Source: Pseudomonas chlororaphis | GTDB taxonomy: Bacteria; Pseudomonadota; Gammaproteobacteria; Pseudomonadales; Pseudomonadaceae | Direction of reading: 5' to 3' | Length of the DNA: 64,000 nucleotides | Assembly: GCA_001023535.1 (NCBI GenBank) | Contig: CP011020.1 | Location: 1,902,121-1,966,120 of the forward strand | Notes under the pieces: generated by a model | Seen by the model: only the letters and a program-made list of their open reading frames with translations | What the model was told of the DNA's origin: nothing | Databases searched by the model: none | Part shown: positions 18,190 through 29,797 of the stretch, piece by piece | How the letters are laid out: the number at the start of each line of letters is the position of its first letter | Numbering within the stretch: the first letter of the stretch is position 1 | Made by a program: the position numbers and the translations under genes

Positions 18190-18744
18190 ATGAACCGCAC
18201 CGGCCGCACCCTTGCCTTGGGCTGCCTGTTGCTCCTTCAGCCCCTGCTGGCGAATGCACAGGCAGGCGGCAACTCGTTGTTGATCCCGGCGCTGGGCCGT
18301 TGCACGCTCAACACCCAGCCACAAGATCTCGCACCGGCCCTCGACGCCTGTCAAAAAGCGGCGGATGCAGGCGATGCGCAGGCACAGTACGAGTTGGGCG
18401 AGTTCTACTACGAAGGCAAGGCTGCGCCGCGCGACCTCAAGCAAGCCCTCGACTATTTCGAAAAAGCCTCGCTGCAAGGCCATGCCCAGGCGCAATTCAA
18501 GCTGGGCGGCATGTTCTTTCATGGTGAAGGCGTACCCGCCAACAATGTCCAGGCCTACATCGTCCTGAAGATGGCGGCGGTCAACGGCGCCGAAGACGCC
18601 CTGGACACCGCCGACGAAGTCGCCGAGCAAATGCCCCGCGACGAGCTGGAAGTGGCCACCCAGGTGCTCGGGCAGATCTTTCGCAAGTACCTGATGGAAT
18701 TGCAGAACGCCGATGGGCGTACGCCTTTTTCGCCGCTGCCCTGA
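18190..18744 (+). CDS. Secreted Sel1/TPR-repeat protein
   Basis: 184 residues from the ATG at 18190 with GAGGTAAG upstream. Signal peptide (LALGCLLLLQPLLANAQA), then Sel1-like repeats: DACQKAADAGDAQAQYELGE, then YYEGKAAPRDLKQALDYFEK, then GHAQAQFKLGGMFFHGEGVP, each fitting the helix-turn-helix consensus with AxxGxxxAQxxLG. Sel1 repeats usually bind protein partners; no enzymatic residues are seen. It is periplasmic by prediction. It lies between hemL and the DUF1820 gene. The downstream REP-type repeat probably ends the transcript. Confidence 0.85.
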   Translation: MNRTGRTLALGCLLLLQPLLANAQAGGNSLLIPALGRCTLNTQPQDLAPALDACQKAADAGDAQAQYELGEFYYEGKAAPRDLKQALDYFEKASLQGHAQAQFKLGGMFFHGEGVPANNVQAYIVLKMAAVNGAEDALDTADEVAEQMPRDELEVATQVLGQIFRKYLMELQNADGRTPFSPLP

Positions 18745-18779
18745 AACCGCAGCCCCCCAGTGGCTGGGAGTATCTTATT

Positions 18780-18872
18780 GTGGCGAGGGAGCTTGCTCCC
18801 GCTGGGTTGCGAAGCAACCCCAAAGATCCTGGGAGCGCTTCGCACTCCAACGGGAGCAAGCTCCCTCGCCAC
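18780..18872. repeat. REP pair (GTGGCGAGGGAG family)
   Basis: Inverted copies of GTGGCGAGGGAGCTTGCTCCCG lie at each end, with a central arm GGGTTGCGAAGCAACCC forming a second small palindrome. It lies between convergent genes and can fold into one long hairpin able to end transcripts from both sides. Confidence 0.85.
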
Positions 18873-18907
18873 AAAGTCCGCTTGCAGCAACCAAGAGGCT
18901 TTACGCC

Positions 18908-19237
18908 TTACTTCTCAGGCATCGGCATCGGAAACGGCATCACATTGCCCACCCCAGCGCGGGCTTCGCTGATTTTCGGCGTGCCCAGGCGTTCGACTTC
19001 GTCGATGCGCACGATCGAGTGCATGGGCACGAAACTGCGTACCACGCCCTCGAACTGAGCCTTGAGCTTTTCCTCGCTCGGGTCGACGACCACTTGCGTG
19101 CGCTCCCCAAAGACGAATTCTTCCACTTCCAGGAAGCCCCACAGATCGCTCTGGTAGATCTGCTTGGCGTACATTTCGAACACCTGGCCCTGGTTGAGGA
19201 AAATCACCTTGTAGATTGGAGCTTCACGTTTGGTCAT
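18908..19237 (-). CDS. DUF1820 family protein
   Basis: 109 residues with no signal peptide or membrane segment, beginning MTKREAPIYKVIFLNQGQVF. Conserved-looking blocks are YAKQIYQSDLWGFLEVEEFV and VDPSEEKLKAQFEGVVRSFV followed by PMHSIVRIDEVERLG, the pattern I associate with DUF1820. The function is unknown. The gene is divergent from miaB, as in P. aeruginosa, and a -10-like TATAGT lies on its own strand near 19280. It is convergent with the Sel1-repeat gene through a REP repeat. Confidence 0.85.
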   Translation of the reverse strand: MTKREAPIYKVIFLNQGQVFEMYAKQIYQSDLWGFLEVEEFVFGERTQVVVDPSEEKLKAQFEGVVRSFVPMHSIVRIDEVERLGTPKISEARAGVGNVMPFPMPMPEK

Positions 19238-19330
19238 GGCTGGCGAAACACATCGGCGGGTAAAAATGAGGGCGCAAACTATAGCATAGCCACTGCTCCG
19301 GCAGCGGTAGGAACCCGCTGACTTGTTCCC

Positions 19331-19336
19331 TATAAT
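19331..19336 (+). promoter_or_regulatory. -10 box of miaB
   Basis: Perfect TATAAT, 34 bp upstream of the miaB start, followed by the G+C-rich GCGCGG start-site region common in Pseudomonas. The -35 region is poor (TAGGAA at 17 bp). Confidence 0.55.
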
Positions 19337-19369
19337 GCGCGGTTCTTTGAATCACGTGATGACCCGTCC

Positions 19370-20698
19370 ATGGCCAAGAAGCTTTACATCGAAACCCACG
19401 GTTGCCAGATGAACGAGTACGACAGCTCGCGCATGGTCGATCTGCTGGGCGACCACCAGGCCTTGGAAGTCACTGCCCGCGCCGAAGACGCGGACGTGAT
19501 CCTGCTCAACACCTGCTCGATCCGCGAACGTGCCCAAGACCGGGTGTACTCCCAGCTCGGCCGCTGGCGCGAGCTGAAGCTGGCCAACCCGGACATGGTC
19601 ATCGCCGTGGGCGGCTGCGTGGCCAGCCAGGAAGGCGCCGCCATCCGCGACCGCGCGCCGTACGTGGACGTGGTCTTCGGCCCGCAGACCTTGCACCGCC
19701 TGCCCGAGATGATCGACGCCGCGCGTGTGACCAGGCTGCCCCAGGTGGACATTTCGTTCCCGGAGATCGAAAAGTTCGACCACCTGCCCGAACCACGCAT
19801 CGACGGCCCGAGCGCCTATGTCTCGGTGATGGAAGGTTGCAGCAAATACTGCACCTTCTGCGTCGTGCCCTACACCCGCGGCGAAGAGGTCAGCCGGCCG
19901 TTCGACGACGTGATCGCCGAGATCATCCACCTGGCGGAAAACGGCGTGCGCGAAGTGACGCTGCTGGGCCAGAACGTCAACGGCTATCGCGGCCTGACCC
20001 ACGATGGCCGCCTGGCGGATCTCGCCGAGCTGATCCGCGTCGTGGCCGCGGTGGACGGCATCGACCGCATCCGCTACACCACCTCGCACCCGCTGGAGTT
20101 CTCGGACAGCCTGATCCAGGCCCACGCCGAGGTCCCGGAGCTGGTCAAGCACCTACACCTGCCGGTGCAATCGGGTTCCGACCGGATCCTCGCCGCCATG
20201 AAACGCAACCACACGGCCCTGGAGTACAAATCCAAGCTACGCAAGTTGCGGGCCGCCGTGCCGGGCATCTGCATCAGCTCGGACTTCATCGTCGGCTTCC
20301 CTGGCGAAACCGAGAAGGACTTCCAGCAGACCATGAAGCTGATCGAAGACGTCGGCTTCGACTTCTCCTATTCCTTCGTCTACAGCCAGCGCCCCGGCAC
20401 GCCGGCGGCCGACCTGGCGGACGACACCCCCGAAGAGTTGAAAAAAGAACGGCTCAACGCCCTGCAACACCGCCTGAACCAGCAAGGTTTCGAGATCAGC
20501 CGACAAATGGTCGGCTCCATCCAGCGGATCCTGGTGACCGATTACTCGAAGAAAGACCCCGGCGAATTGCAGGGACGCACGGAAAACAACCGCATCGTCA
20601 ACTTCCGTTGCGACACCCCAGCCCTGATCGGCCAGTTCGCCGACGTGCACATCGACGCCGCGCAACCGCATTCCCTGCGCGGCTCGCTGGTCCAATAA
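19370..20698 (+). CDS. miaB: tRNA-2-methylthio-N6-dimethylallyladenosine synthase MiaB
   Basis: 442 residues, full length for MiaB. Radical-SAM methylthiotransferase that adds a methylthio group to i6A37 of tRNAs. The N-terminal UPF0004 domain has cysteines in [20 protein letters not shown] and [10 protein letters not shown], which hold the auxiliary 4Fe-4S cluster. The radical-SAM CxxxCxxC is in [16 protein letters not shown]. The C-terminal TRAM domain ends [17 protein letters not shown]. It starts a run with ybeZ, ybeY, corC and lnt, the same order as in E. coli, although a REP doublet separates it from ybeZ. Confidence 0.97.
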   Translation: MAKKLYIETHGCQMNEYDSSRMVDLLGDHQALEVTARAEDADVILLNTCSIRERAQDRVYSQLGRWRELKLANPDMVIAVGGCVASQEGAAIRDRAPYVDVVFGPQTLHRLPEMIDAARVTRLPQVDISFPEIEKFDHLPEPRIDGPSAYVSVMEGCSKYCTFCVVPYTRGEEVSRPFDDVIAEIIHLAENGVREVTLLGQNVNGYRGLTHDGRLADLAELIRVVAAVDGIDRIRYTTSHPLEFSDSLIQAHAEVPELVKHLHLPVQSGSDRILAAMKRNHTALEYKSKLRKLRAAVPGICISSDFIVGFPGETEKDFQQTMKLIEDVGFDFSYSFVYSQRPGTPAADLADDTPEELKKERLNALQHRLNQQGFEISRQMVGSIQRILVTDYSKKDPGELQGRTENNRIVNFRCDTPALIGQFADVHIDAAQPHSLRGSLVQ

Positions 20699-20712
20699 CT
20701 ACATCATTGCCT

Positions 20713-20802
20713 TGTGGGAGCGGGCTTGCTCGCGAAAGCGGTTTCGCGCTCAACACTGAGTGGCCTGAACCACCGCCTTCGCGAGCAAGCCCGCTCCCAC
20801 AG
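20713..20802. repeat. REP pair (GTGGGAGCG family)
   Basis: Inverted copies of GTGGGAGCGGGCTTGCTCGCGA around a ~45-bp centre, between miaB and ybeZ. Confidence 0.85.
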
Positions 20803-20927
20803 ATTGCTCCCCACAGGTTCACGTCGGTCGCAGGAATGGAATTGCCCTGTTTAAGAGCTTTCGCACCCAGCCTACTGGCGCTATCCTTGGTTTCATCTCA
20901 ATTGCCCCTGGGCGGCTAAAAACGACC

Positions 20928-21938
20928 TTGAACGCACCCATCGAACCTCATCGTTTCATTCTCGAGCCATTTGAGGCTCGCCGCTTCGCCAATCTGTGCG
21001 GGCAATTCGACGAGCACCTGCGCTTGATCGAACAGCGCCTGGCCATCGAGATCCGCAACCGCGGAAACCAATTCGAGCTGATCGGCGAACCCAAGCACAC
21101 CACCTCCGCGGAAAACCTGCTGCGCCGCCTCTACCGGGAAACCAAGGGGAGCGAGTTGTCGCCAGACACCGTGCACCTGTTCCTCCAGGAGTCGGCGGTC
21201 GAAGAGCTGGACAACCCCGCGCCTTCGGAACCGGCCGTCGCCCTGCGCACGAAGAAGGGCATGATCCGCCCGCGCGGCCTGAACCAGCAGCGCTACGTGA
21301 AGGAAATCCTGGGTAACGACATCAATTTCGGCATCGGCCCGGCCGGTACCGGCAAGACCTACCTGGCCGTGGCCTGCGCCGTCGACGCGCTGGAGCGCGA
21401 ACAGGTACGGCGCATCCTGCTGGTGCGCCCGGCGGTCGAAGCCGGGGAAAAACTCGGCTTCCTGCCCGGCGACCTGACCCAGAAGATCGACCCCTACCTG
21501 CGCCCGCTCTACGACGCGCTGTATGAAATGCTGGGCTTCGAATACGTCGCCAAGCTGATCGAGCGCCAGGTCATCGAGGTCGCCCCGCTGGCCTACATGC
21601 GTGGTCGCACCCTGAACAACAGCTTCATCATCCTCGACGAAAGCCAGAACACCACGGTCGAGCAGATGAAAATGTTCCTGACCCGGATCGGCTTCGGCTC
21701 CACCGCGGTCATCACCGGCGACATCACCCAGGTCGACCTGCCTCGCGGGACCAAGTCCGGGCTGAACCATGTCATCCAGGTGCTCAAGGACGTGCCAGGC
21801 ATCAGCTTCACGCACTTTTTGCCCAAGGACGTGGTCCGTCATCCGCTGGTGCAGCGCATCGTCGAAGCCTACGAGCGCTTCGAGAGCCGCGCCGACGAAG
21901 ACACGGCCGAAGGCAAGGGCAGCCGCCACAATGCTTGA
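20928..21938 (+). CDS. ybeZ: PhoH-like ATPase YbeZ
   Basis: 336 residues with a TTG start ([20 protein letters not shown] in the mature reading); no ATG fits the conserved N-terminus. An N-terminal KH-like region precedes the PhoH P-loop domain with Walker [12 protein letters not shown] and Walker [12 protein letters not shown], plus [11 protein letters not shown]. The family binds RNA and is functionally tied to YbeY in ribosome maturation and RNA decay. The 3' end overlaps the start of ybeY by 8 bp, implying coupled translation and matched amounts. Confidence 0.93.
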   Translation: MNAPIEPHRFILEPFEARRFANLCGQFDEHLRLIEQRLAIEIRNRGNQFELIGEPKHTTSAENLLRRLYRETKGSELSPDTVHLFLQESAVEELDNPAPSEPAVALRTKKGMIRPRGLNQQRYVKEILGNDINFGIGPAGTGKTYLAVACAVDALEREQVRRILLVRPAVEAGEKLGFLPGDLTQKIDPYLRPLYDALYEMLGFEYVAKLIERQVIEVAPLAYMRGRTLNNSFIILDESQNTTVEQMKMFLTRIGFGSTAVITGDITQVDLPRGTKSGLNHVIQVLKDVPGISFTHFLPKDVVRHPLVQRIVEAYERFESRADEDTAEGKGSRHNA

Positions 21939-22389
21939 ACTCGACCTGCAACTGGCCAGCGAATGCCCGGCCCCCAGCGAAACCCAGTTCCGCCAATGGT
22001 GTGAACTGGCCTTGCGCCAGCGCAGCGCCGATTCGGAGCTGACGATCCGCCTGGTGGATGAGCCCGAAGGCCGCGAACTGAACCACACCTGGCGGCAGAA
22101 AGACTACGCCACCAACGTGTTGTCATTTCCCGCCGACGTGCCCGACGAACTGCTCGACATCCCGCTGCTGGGCGACCTGGTGATCTGCGTCCCGGTGGTG
22201 GAGCGCGAAGCGCGCGAACAAGGCAAGACTGGCGAGGCCCACTGGGCCCATCTGGTGATTCACGGCTGCTTGCATCTGCTCGGTTACGACCATATAGAAG
22301 ATGACGAAGCCGAGGAAATGGAAGCACTGGAACGAACGTTGCTTGCAGAGCTGGGTCATCCCGACCCTTATGCCGGCGACGAACACTGA
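21931..22389 (+). CDS. ybeY: Endoribonuclease YbeY
   Basis: 152 residues from the ATG at 21931, inside the last codons of ybeZ. YbeY is a zinc-dependent endoribonuclease for 16S rRNA 3'-end processing and ribosome quality control. The metal-binding motif [11 protein letters not shown] supplies the three histidines. The conserved block [15 protein letters not shown], including the family's N(V/L)LSFP sequence, precedes it. Position between ybeZ and corC is conserved across gammaproteobacteria. Confidence 0.95.
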   Translation: MLELDLQLASECPAPSETQFRQWCELALRQRSADSELTIRLVDEPEGRELNHTWRQKDYATNVLSFPADVPDELLDIPLLGDLVICVPVVEREAREQGKTGEAHWAHLVIHGCLHLLGYDHIEDDEAEEMEALERTLLAELGHPDPYAGDEH

Positions 22390-22429
22390 TACATCAACCT
22401 GTAACGACAAAGGATTCAGAGTAATCGCT

Positions 22430-23269
22430 ATGAGCGAAGATCGATCGAGCAACGGGCAGAAGTCTTGGCTGGGCAAGCTCACCCAGGCTTTTGCCCATGA
22501 GCCGAAAAACCGCCAGGAGCTGCTGGAGCTGCTGCGCGATGCACACCAGAACAAACTGCTGGACAGCGAAGCGCTGGCCATCGTCGAAGGCGCCATCCAG
22601 GTCGCTGACCTGCAAGTACGCGACATCATGGTCCCGCGCTCGCAGATGGTCAGCATCAAGGCGACCCAGACACCCCGCGAGTTCCTGCCCGCCGTGGTCG
22701 ACTCCGCTCACTCGCGCTACCCGGTCGTCGGCGAAAGCCATGACGACGTCATGGGTGTGCTGCTGGCCAAGGACCTGCTACCGCTGATCCTTCAGGAAAA
22801 CGGCGACAGCTTCAACATCAAGGACCTGCTGCGCCCGGCCACCTTCGTGCCCGAGTCCAAGCGCCTGAACGTGCTGCTGCGTGAATTCCGCGCCAACCAC
22901 AACCACATGGCCATCGTCATCGACGAATACGGCGGCGTGGCCGGGCTGGTCACCATCGAGGACGTGCTCGAGCAGATCGTCGGCGACATCGAGGACGAGC
23001 ACGATGTCGAGGAAGACAGCTACATCAAGCCCCTGCCCAGCGGCGACTTCCTGATCAAGGCCCTGACGCCGATCGAGAACTTCAACGAATTCTTCGACAG
23101 CCAATTCTCCGACGATGAGTTCGACACGGTCGGCGGCCTGGTGATGAGCGCTTTCGGGCACCTGCCCAAGCGCAACGAAACCACGGAAATCGGCTCCTGG
23201 CGCTTCCGCATCCTGAACGCCGACAGCCGTCGGATTCACCTGCTGCGCCTGTCGCCCATTGCCCGATAA
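22430..23269 (+). CDS. corC: CBS-domain protein CorC/YbeX
   Basis: 279 residues from the ATG at 22430 (MSEDRSSNGQKSWLGKL). The protein has two CBS domains (~70-190: VRDIMVPRSQMVSIKATQ, then LLRPATFVPESKRLNVLLREF) and a C-terminal CorC/HlyC domain (~205-275). No membrane segments are present, so this is the short YbeX form. In Salmonella, CorC affects magnesium and cobalt efflux; in E. coli YbeX has been tied to ribosome metabolism, which agrees with its place beside ybeY. lnt follows after 27 bp. Confidence 0.92.
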   Translation: MSEDRSSNGQKSWLGKLTQAFAHEPKNRQELLELLRDAHQNKLLDSEALAIVEGAIQVADLQVRDIMVPRSQMVSIKATQTPREFLPAVVDSAHSRYPVVGESHDDVMGVLLAKDLLPLILQENGDSFNIKDLLRPATFVPESKRLNVLLREFRANHNHMAIVIDEYGGVAGLVTIEDVLEQIVGDIEDEHDVEEDSYIKPLPSGDFLIKALTPIENFNEFFDSQFSDDEFDTVGGLVMSAFGHLPKRNETTEIGSWRFRILNADSRRIHLLRLSPIAR

Positions 23270-23296
23270 ACCCTGCGAGACCCGCTAAGGACACAC

Positions 23297-24820
23297 ATGC
23301 GCTGGATAAACCGCCCCGGCTGGCCCGGTAACCTGCTGGCCGTGGCGGCCGGCGCGATCACCACCCTGGCCCTGGCACCGTTCGACATCTGGCCGCTGGC
23401 ACTGCTGGCGGTCGGGCTGTTCTATGCCGGCTTGCGCGAGCTATCGCCACGCCAGGCCCTCGGCCGAGGCTGGTGCTTCGGTTTTGGTCTGTTCGGCGCC
23501 GGCACCAGCTGGATCTACGTCAGCATCCACAACTTCGGTGGTGCCTCGGTGCTGCTGGCCGGGTTGCTGATGCTGCTGTTCATCGCCGCCATTGCCTGGT
23601 TCTTTGCCCTGCCTGCCTGGCTGTGGGCGCGCTGGCTGCGGCGCAACGAAGCGCCGCTGGCCGATGCCCTGGCGTTCGCCGCGCTGTGGTTGGGCCAGGA
23701 AGCCTTCCGTGGCTGGTTCCTCACCGGGTTCCCGTGGCTCTATTCCGGCTACAGCCAGCTCGATGGTCCCCTGGCCGGCCTCGCGCCAGTGGGTGGGATG
23801 TGGCTGATCTCCTTCACCCTGGCACTGACGGCGGCGCTGCTGTACAACGCGCGCCGGTTGATCGGCACCGGGCGCAAGGGCTTCATCGCCGCCGGCGTGG
23901 TGTTGCTGGTCGGTCCGTGGGTGGCCGGCATGGCGCTCAAGGGGCATGCATGGACCAGCCCTTCGGGCGACCCGCTGAGCGTCGCGGCGATCCAGGGCAA
24001 CATCGAACAAAGCCTGAAATGGGACCCGGAACAGCTCAACGCCCAATTGGCGCTGTACCGCGACATGAGCTTTACCTCCAAGCGCGTTGACCTGCTGGTC
24101 TGGCCGGAGACGGCGGTCCCGGTGCTCAAGGAGTCGGCCCAGGGCTACCTGGACATGATGGGCAGCTTCGCCGCCGAGCGGCATTCGGCGCTGATCACCG
24201 GCGTGCCGATTCGCCAACTGGTGCGCCACGAAAAGCGCTACTTCAACGGCATCACCGTGACCGGCGAAGGCGACGGCACCTACCTCAAGCAAAAACTCGT
24301 GCCGTTCGGCGAATACGTGCCCCTGCAGGACCTCCTGCGCGGTCTGATCGCGTTCTTCGACCTGCCCATGTCGGACTTCGCCCGGGGCCCGGCCGACCAG
24401 CCGTTGCTGCAGGCCAAGGGTTACCAGATCGCGCCGTTCATCTGCTATGAAGTGGTCTACCCGGAGTTCGCCGCCGGCCTCTCGGCGCGCAGCGACCTGC
24501 TGCTGACCATCAGCAACGACACCTGGTTCGGCACCTCGATCGGCCCGTTGCAGCACCTGCAAATGGCCCAGATGCGCGCCCTCGAAGCCGGACGCTGGAT
24601 GATCCGCGCCACCAACAACGGCGTCACCGGCCTGATCAACCCCTTCGGCCAGATCACCGCGCAGATCCCGCAGTTCGAGCGCGGCATCCTGTATGGCGAA
24701 GTGGTGCCGATGCACGACCTGACGCCCTACCTGCAATGGCGCTCGTGGCCGTTGATCAGCCTGTGCGTGCTACTGCTGGGCTGGGCCCTGATGACGGGCC
24801 GGATGGCCAGGACGGTATAA
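23297..24820 (+). CDS. lnt: Apolipoprotein N-acyltransferase
   Basis: 507 residues, the usual Lnt size. It adds the third acyl chain to lipoproteins at the periplasmic face of the inner membrane. About eight hydrophobic segments occur, mostly in the first ~200 residues, and one closes the C-terminus. The nitrilase-fold catalytic triad is visible as Glu in VWPETAVPV, Lys in YLKQKLVPFGEY and Cys in PFICYEVVYP. AAGGA lies six bases upstream of the start. It is the last gene of the ybeZ-ybeY-corC-lnt run and is followed by a REP repeat. Substrates include the many lipoproteins encoded in this window, such as LptE and RlpA. Confidence 0.96.
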   Translation: MRWINRPGWPGNLLAVAAGAITTLALAPFDIWPLALLAVGLFYAGLRELSPRQALGRGWCFGFGLFGAGTSWIYVSIHNFGGASVLLAGLLMLLFIAAIAWFFALPAWLWARWLRRNEAPLADALAFAALWLGQEAFRGWFLTGFPWLYSGYSQLDGPLAGLAPVGGMWLISFTLALTAALLYNARRLIGTGRKGFIAAGVVLLVGPWVAGMALKGHAWTSPSGDPLSVAAIQGNIEQSLKWDPEQLNAQLALYRDMSFTSKRVDLLVWPETAVPVLKESAQGYLDMMGSFAAERHSALITGVPIRQLVRHEKRYFNGITVTGEGDGTYLKQKLVPFGEYVPLQDLLRGLIAFFDLPMSDFARGPADQPLLQAKGYQIAPFICYEVVYPEFAAGLSARSDLLLTISNDTWFGTSIGPLQHLQMAQMRALEAGRWMIRATNNGVTGLINPFGQITAQIPQFERGILYGEVVPMHDLTPYLQWRSWPLISLCVLLLGWALMTGRMARTV

Positions 24821-24848
24821 CCCGTTCCCCATCTGAATGAAAAACCCC

Positions 24849-24942
24849 GTGGCGAGGGAGCTTGCTCCCGCTGGACTGCGGCAGCAGGCCCCTGTTTTTA
24901 GGGGCCGCTTCGCGCCCCAGCGGGAGCAAGCCCCCTCGCCAC
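24849..24942. repeat. REP pair (GTGGCGAGGGAG family)
   Basis: Inverted GTGGCGAGGGAGCTTGCTCCCG units with an internal GGGGCCGCTT arm, lying between the convergent genes lnt and the YdcF-like gene. Confidence 0.85.
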
Positions 24943-24964
24943 AATAAGCGTTCACCTTGACGAT

Positions 24965-25726
24965 TCAGGGATAGAACAACCAGTACCCCACCAACCCCAC
25001 CGCCTCATTCATCAACTGCCCGGACTGCCAGATCGACTTGAACTCCGGCATCCAGCCGCCCAACGGCCGGGCGTTGTCCGCCCCCAGGAACCCCACCGGC
25101 GCGGGCACCACTTCAAAACCCGAGCGTTCGAAACTCATGACCGCCCGCGGCATGTGCCAGGACTGGGTCACCACCACGACGCGACGGACACCCTCGGGCA
25201 GGAGGATCTCGGCGCTCATCCGGGCATTTTCCCAGGTGGTGCGGCTGCGCCCTTCCTGCCAGCGTACGGTGACCCCGAAATCATCCAGCAGCGAATCGGC
25301 CATCAGCTTCGCCTCGCTGGGTGGAGTACCGTAGTGCAGGCCGCCGGTCGTCAGCACCGGCAGCCCTGACGCCTTGGCCAGTCGGGCGGCATAACGCTGA
25401 CGCTCAAGCCCCACACCGGTGGGCTGGTCGGCGCCCCAGGCCAGGTCGCCGCGCTCACGGCCGGAGCCGAGCACGACGATGGCGTCGGCGCGCTGGGCCA
25501 GGCTCGCCCATTCACTGCGCGCCAGCGGCGGCTCCTGCTCCAGGGCCTTGGCGCTCCACTGCACCACCACGGGCAGGCTCATCAGCCAAAAGCCGCCCAG
25601 GCCCACGATAAAGCACAGGCGAGCCAGGCGCGGCCGGGAGTTGCGCCACCACCAGGCAAGCGCCAGCAGCAGCAAGAGAATGCCCGGCGGCAAGAGAAGT
25701 TGTTTGATGAAATAGCGAAACGGCAT
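24965..25726 (-). CDS. YdcF/ElyC-like DUF218 membrane protein
   Basis: 253 residues. Two N-terminal transmembrane helices (LLLPPGILLLLLALAWWW and LARLCFIVGLGGFWLMSLP) anchor a DUF218 domain (~80-240). The domain begins with ADAIVVLGSGRERGD and contains VLTTGGLHYGTPPSEAKLM, SRTTWENARMSAEIL and VVVTQSWHMPRAVMSFERSG. This is the arrangement of E. coli ElyC, which affects envelope integrity at low temperature, and of SanA/YdcF; the function is not firmly known. GGAGA lies six bases upstream of the ATG and is covered by an 8-bp hairpin (25727-25748). Confidence 0.85.
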   Translation of the reverse strand: MPFRYFIKQLLLPPGILLLLLALAWWWRNSRPRLARLCFIVGLGGFWLMSLPVVVQWSAKALEQEPPLARSEWASLAQRADAIVVLGSGRERGDLAWGADQPTGVGLERQRYAARLAKASGLPVLTTGGLHYGTPPSEAKLMADSLLDDFGVTVRWQEGRSRTTWENARMSAEILLPEGVRRVVVVTQSWHMPRAVMSFERSGFEVVPAPVGFLGADNARPLGGWMPEFKSIWQSGQLMNEAVGLVGYWLFYP

Positions 25727-25748
25727 CGGGCATCTCCATAGATGCCCG
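25727..25748 (-). promoter_or_regulatory. Hairpin covering the ribosome-binding region of the YdcF-like gene
   Basis: CGGGCATC, loop TATGGA and GATGCCCG (read on the minus strand) form a perfect 8-bp stem that ends directly at the ATG. The Shine-Dalgarno GGAGA spans the loop and the start of the second arm, so folding would hinder initiation. Confidence 0.45.
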
Positions 25749-25837
25749 AAGCCTAAGTGGGTTGACGCAAAGCGACAACAGATTCGAAAGGACCTTGAAT
25801 CAAAAGAGCGACCTGGGTGGGTCCGGTTCTAGTTCAA

Positions 25838-26149
25838 CTACATTGACCGGAGCCTGACGGCTTCCTTGTCCGGCGTCCGGTCCTTGAGCCATACCACCTT
25901 GGCCGAACGGGGCGCCTCGTGACGCTGGGGTACCTGGGCTGCGCTCGGGCGGGTCGGGTGTCCGACCTGTTCGAGGTAAGCCTTGACCAGTTCGAACTCT
26001 GCGGGGCTGAGGCCGCGCAGTTCCAGCTCTGTCGGACGCTCGTCGCGCAAACGACCGGCGGTTCTTGCAGCGTCCAGGGCCACCCCGAGACGATCGATCA
26101 GTTTTTCGTACAACTCAGGTGTCGTTACTTTTCGCTGTGATTCAACCAT
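25838..26149 (-). CDS. Small conserved-looking hypothetical protein
   Basis: 103 residues, soluble, highly charged, not recognised. The N-terminal ~70 residues are predicted helical (TPELYEKLIDRLGVALDAAR, then LRGLSPAEFELVKAYLEQVG), the rest is basic and probably disordered. GAGGTGAGGG lies just upstream of the ATG, a strong ribosome-binding site that argues for a real gene. It lies upstream of the YdcF-like gene on the same strand (111 bp apart) and is divergent from leuS. Confidence 0.7.
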   Translation of the reverse strand: MVESQRKVTTPELYEKLIDRLGVALDAARTAGRLRDERPTELELRGLSPAEFELVKAYLEQVGHPTRPSAAQVPQRHEAPRSAKVVWLKDRTPDKEAVRLRSM

Positions 26150-26240
26150 CCCTCACCTCATTGAAGATAAGACTCACTCCCCATTGAGAAGCTTAGCTTC
26201 GCTTGGCAAACCGGCAGGACGCCGCGACCAACGGCCCTGA

Positions 26241-29048
<2,808 letters not shown>

Positions 29049-29056
29049 TTGGATCG

Positions 29057-29081
29057 GGCGCCTGGCCGCGGGCCGGGCGCC
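29057..29081 (+). terminator. G+C-rich hairpin between leuS and lptE
   Basis: GGCGCCTGGCC, loop GCG, GGCCGGGCGCC: an 11-bp stem with one G-T pair, 8 bases after the leuS stop. No T-tract follows. It may reduce read-through into lptE or protect the leuS 3' end. Confidence 0.4.
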
Positions 29082-29138
29082 GAATATGACCTGGGAGGCC
29101 GCGTTGTCGGCCCATAGGGTTTCAAGGGGAGCAACAAG

Positions 29139-29744
29139 ATGATCAAACGTAATCTGCTGGTCGTGGGCCTGGCGGTCCTGTTGAGCGCCTGCGGCTTCCA
29201 GCTGCGTGGCACCGGCACCACCGAGCTGGCTATCAAGGAGCTGGACCTCAGTGCGCGGGACGCCTACGGCGAAACCGTGAAAATGCTGCGCGACACGCTC
29301 CAGAACAGTGGCGTGAAGGTCTACAACGGCGCGCCCTACAAGCTGGTGCTGACCAATGAACAGCAAAGTCAGCGCAGCCTGAGCTACGCCGGCGCCGGGC
29401 GTTCGGCCGAATACGAGCTGACCAACGTGCTGAGCTATGAAATCCGTGGCCAGAACAACCTGTCGCTGCTGGACGACAAGCTCCAGGTGCAGAAGGTCTA
29501 CCTGCACGACGGCAACAACATCACCGGCTCCGACCAGGAATCGACCCAGGTGCGTGGCGAAATGCGTCGCGAGCTGGTACAGCGCATGATGCTGCGCCTG
29601 CAACGCCTGAGCCCGGCCCAGTTGGAGCAATTGCAACAGACCGCCGACGCCCGCGCCAAGGCCGAAGCCGACGCGCTGGAAGCGGCACGCAAGGCGGAGG
29701 CGGAAACACCGCAGCAGTCGCCTCTGGAAGTCCCGGCTGAATAA
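29139..29744 (+). CDS. lptE: LPS-assembly lipoprotein LptE
   Basis: 201 residues. Lipoprotein signal with lipobox LLSACG (Cys about residue 20), followed by the family opening FQLRGTGTTELAIKELDLSA. LptE plugs the LptD beta-barrel and helps deliver LPS to the outer leaflet. The C-terminal ~45 residues are an Ala/Glu/Lys-rich helix (LEQLQQTADARAKAEADALE), a Pseudomonas-type extension beyond the compact E. coli protein. The leuS-lptE-holA order is conserved. The start has AAGGGGAG nearby. Confidence 0.93.
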   Translation: MIKRNLLVVGLAVLLSACGFQLRGTGTTELAIKELDLSARDAYGETVKMLRDTLQNSGVKVYNGAPYKLVLTNEQQSQRSLSYAGAGRSAEYELTNVLSYEIRGQNNLSLLDDKLQVQKVYLHDGNNITGSDQESTQVRGEMRRELVQRMMLRLQRLSPAQLEQLQQTADARAKAEADALEAARKAEAETPQQSPLEVPAE

Positions 29745-29749
29745 GCCGT

Positions 29750-29771
29750 GCGGGGTGCTCCGGCGCCCCGC
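29750..29771 (+). terminator. Hairpin between lptE and holA
   Basis: GCGGGGTGC, loop TCCG, GCGCCCCGC: a 9-bp stem with one G-T pair, 5 bases after the lptE stop. It lacks a T-tract, so it is probably only a partial terminator inside the operon. Confidence 0.35.
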
Positions 29772-29797
29772 CCATCTGCGCTCATGAGCTGCATTCC

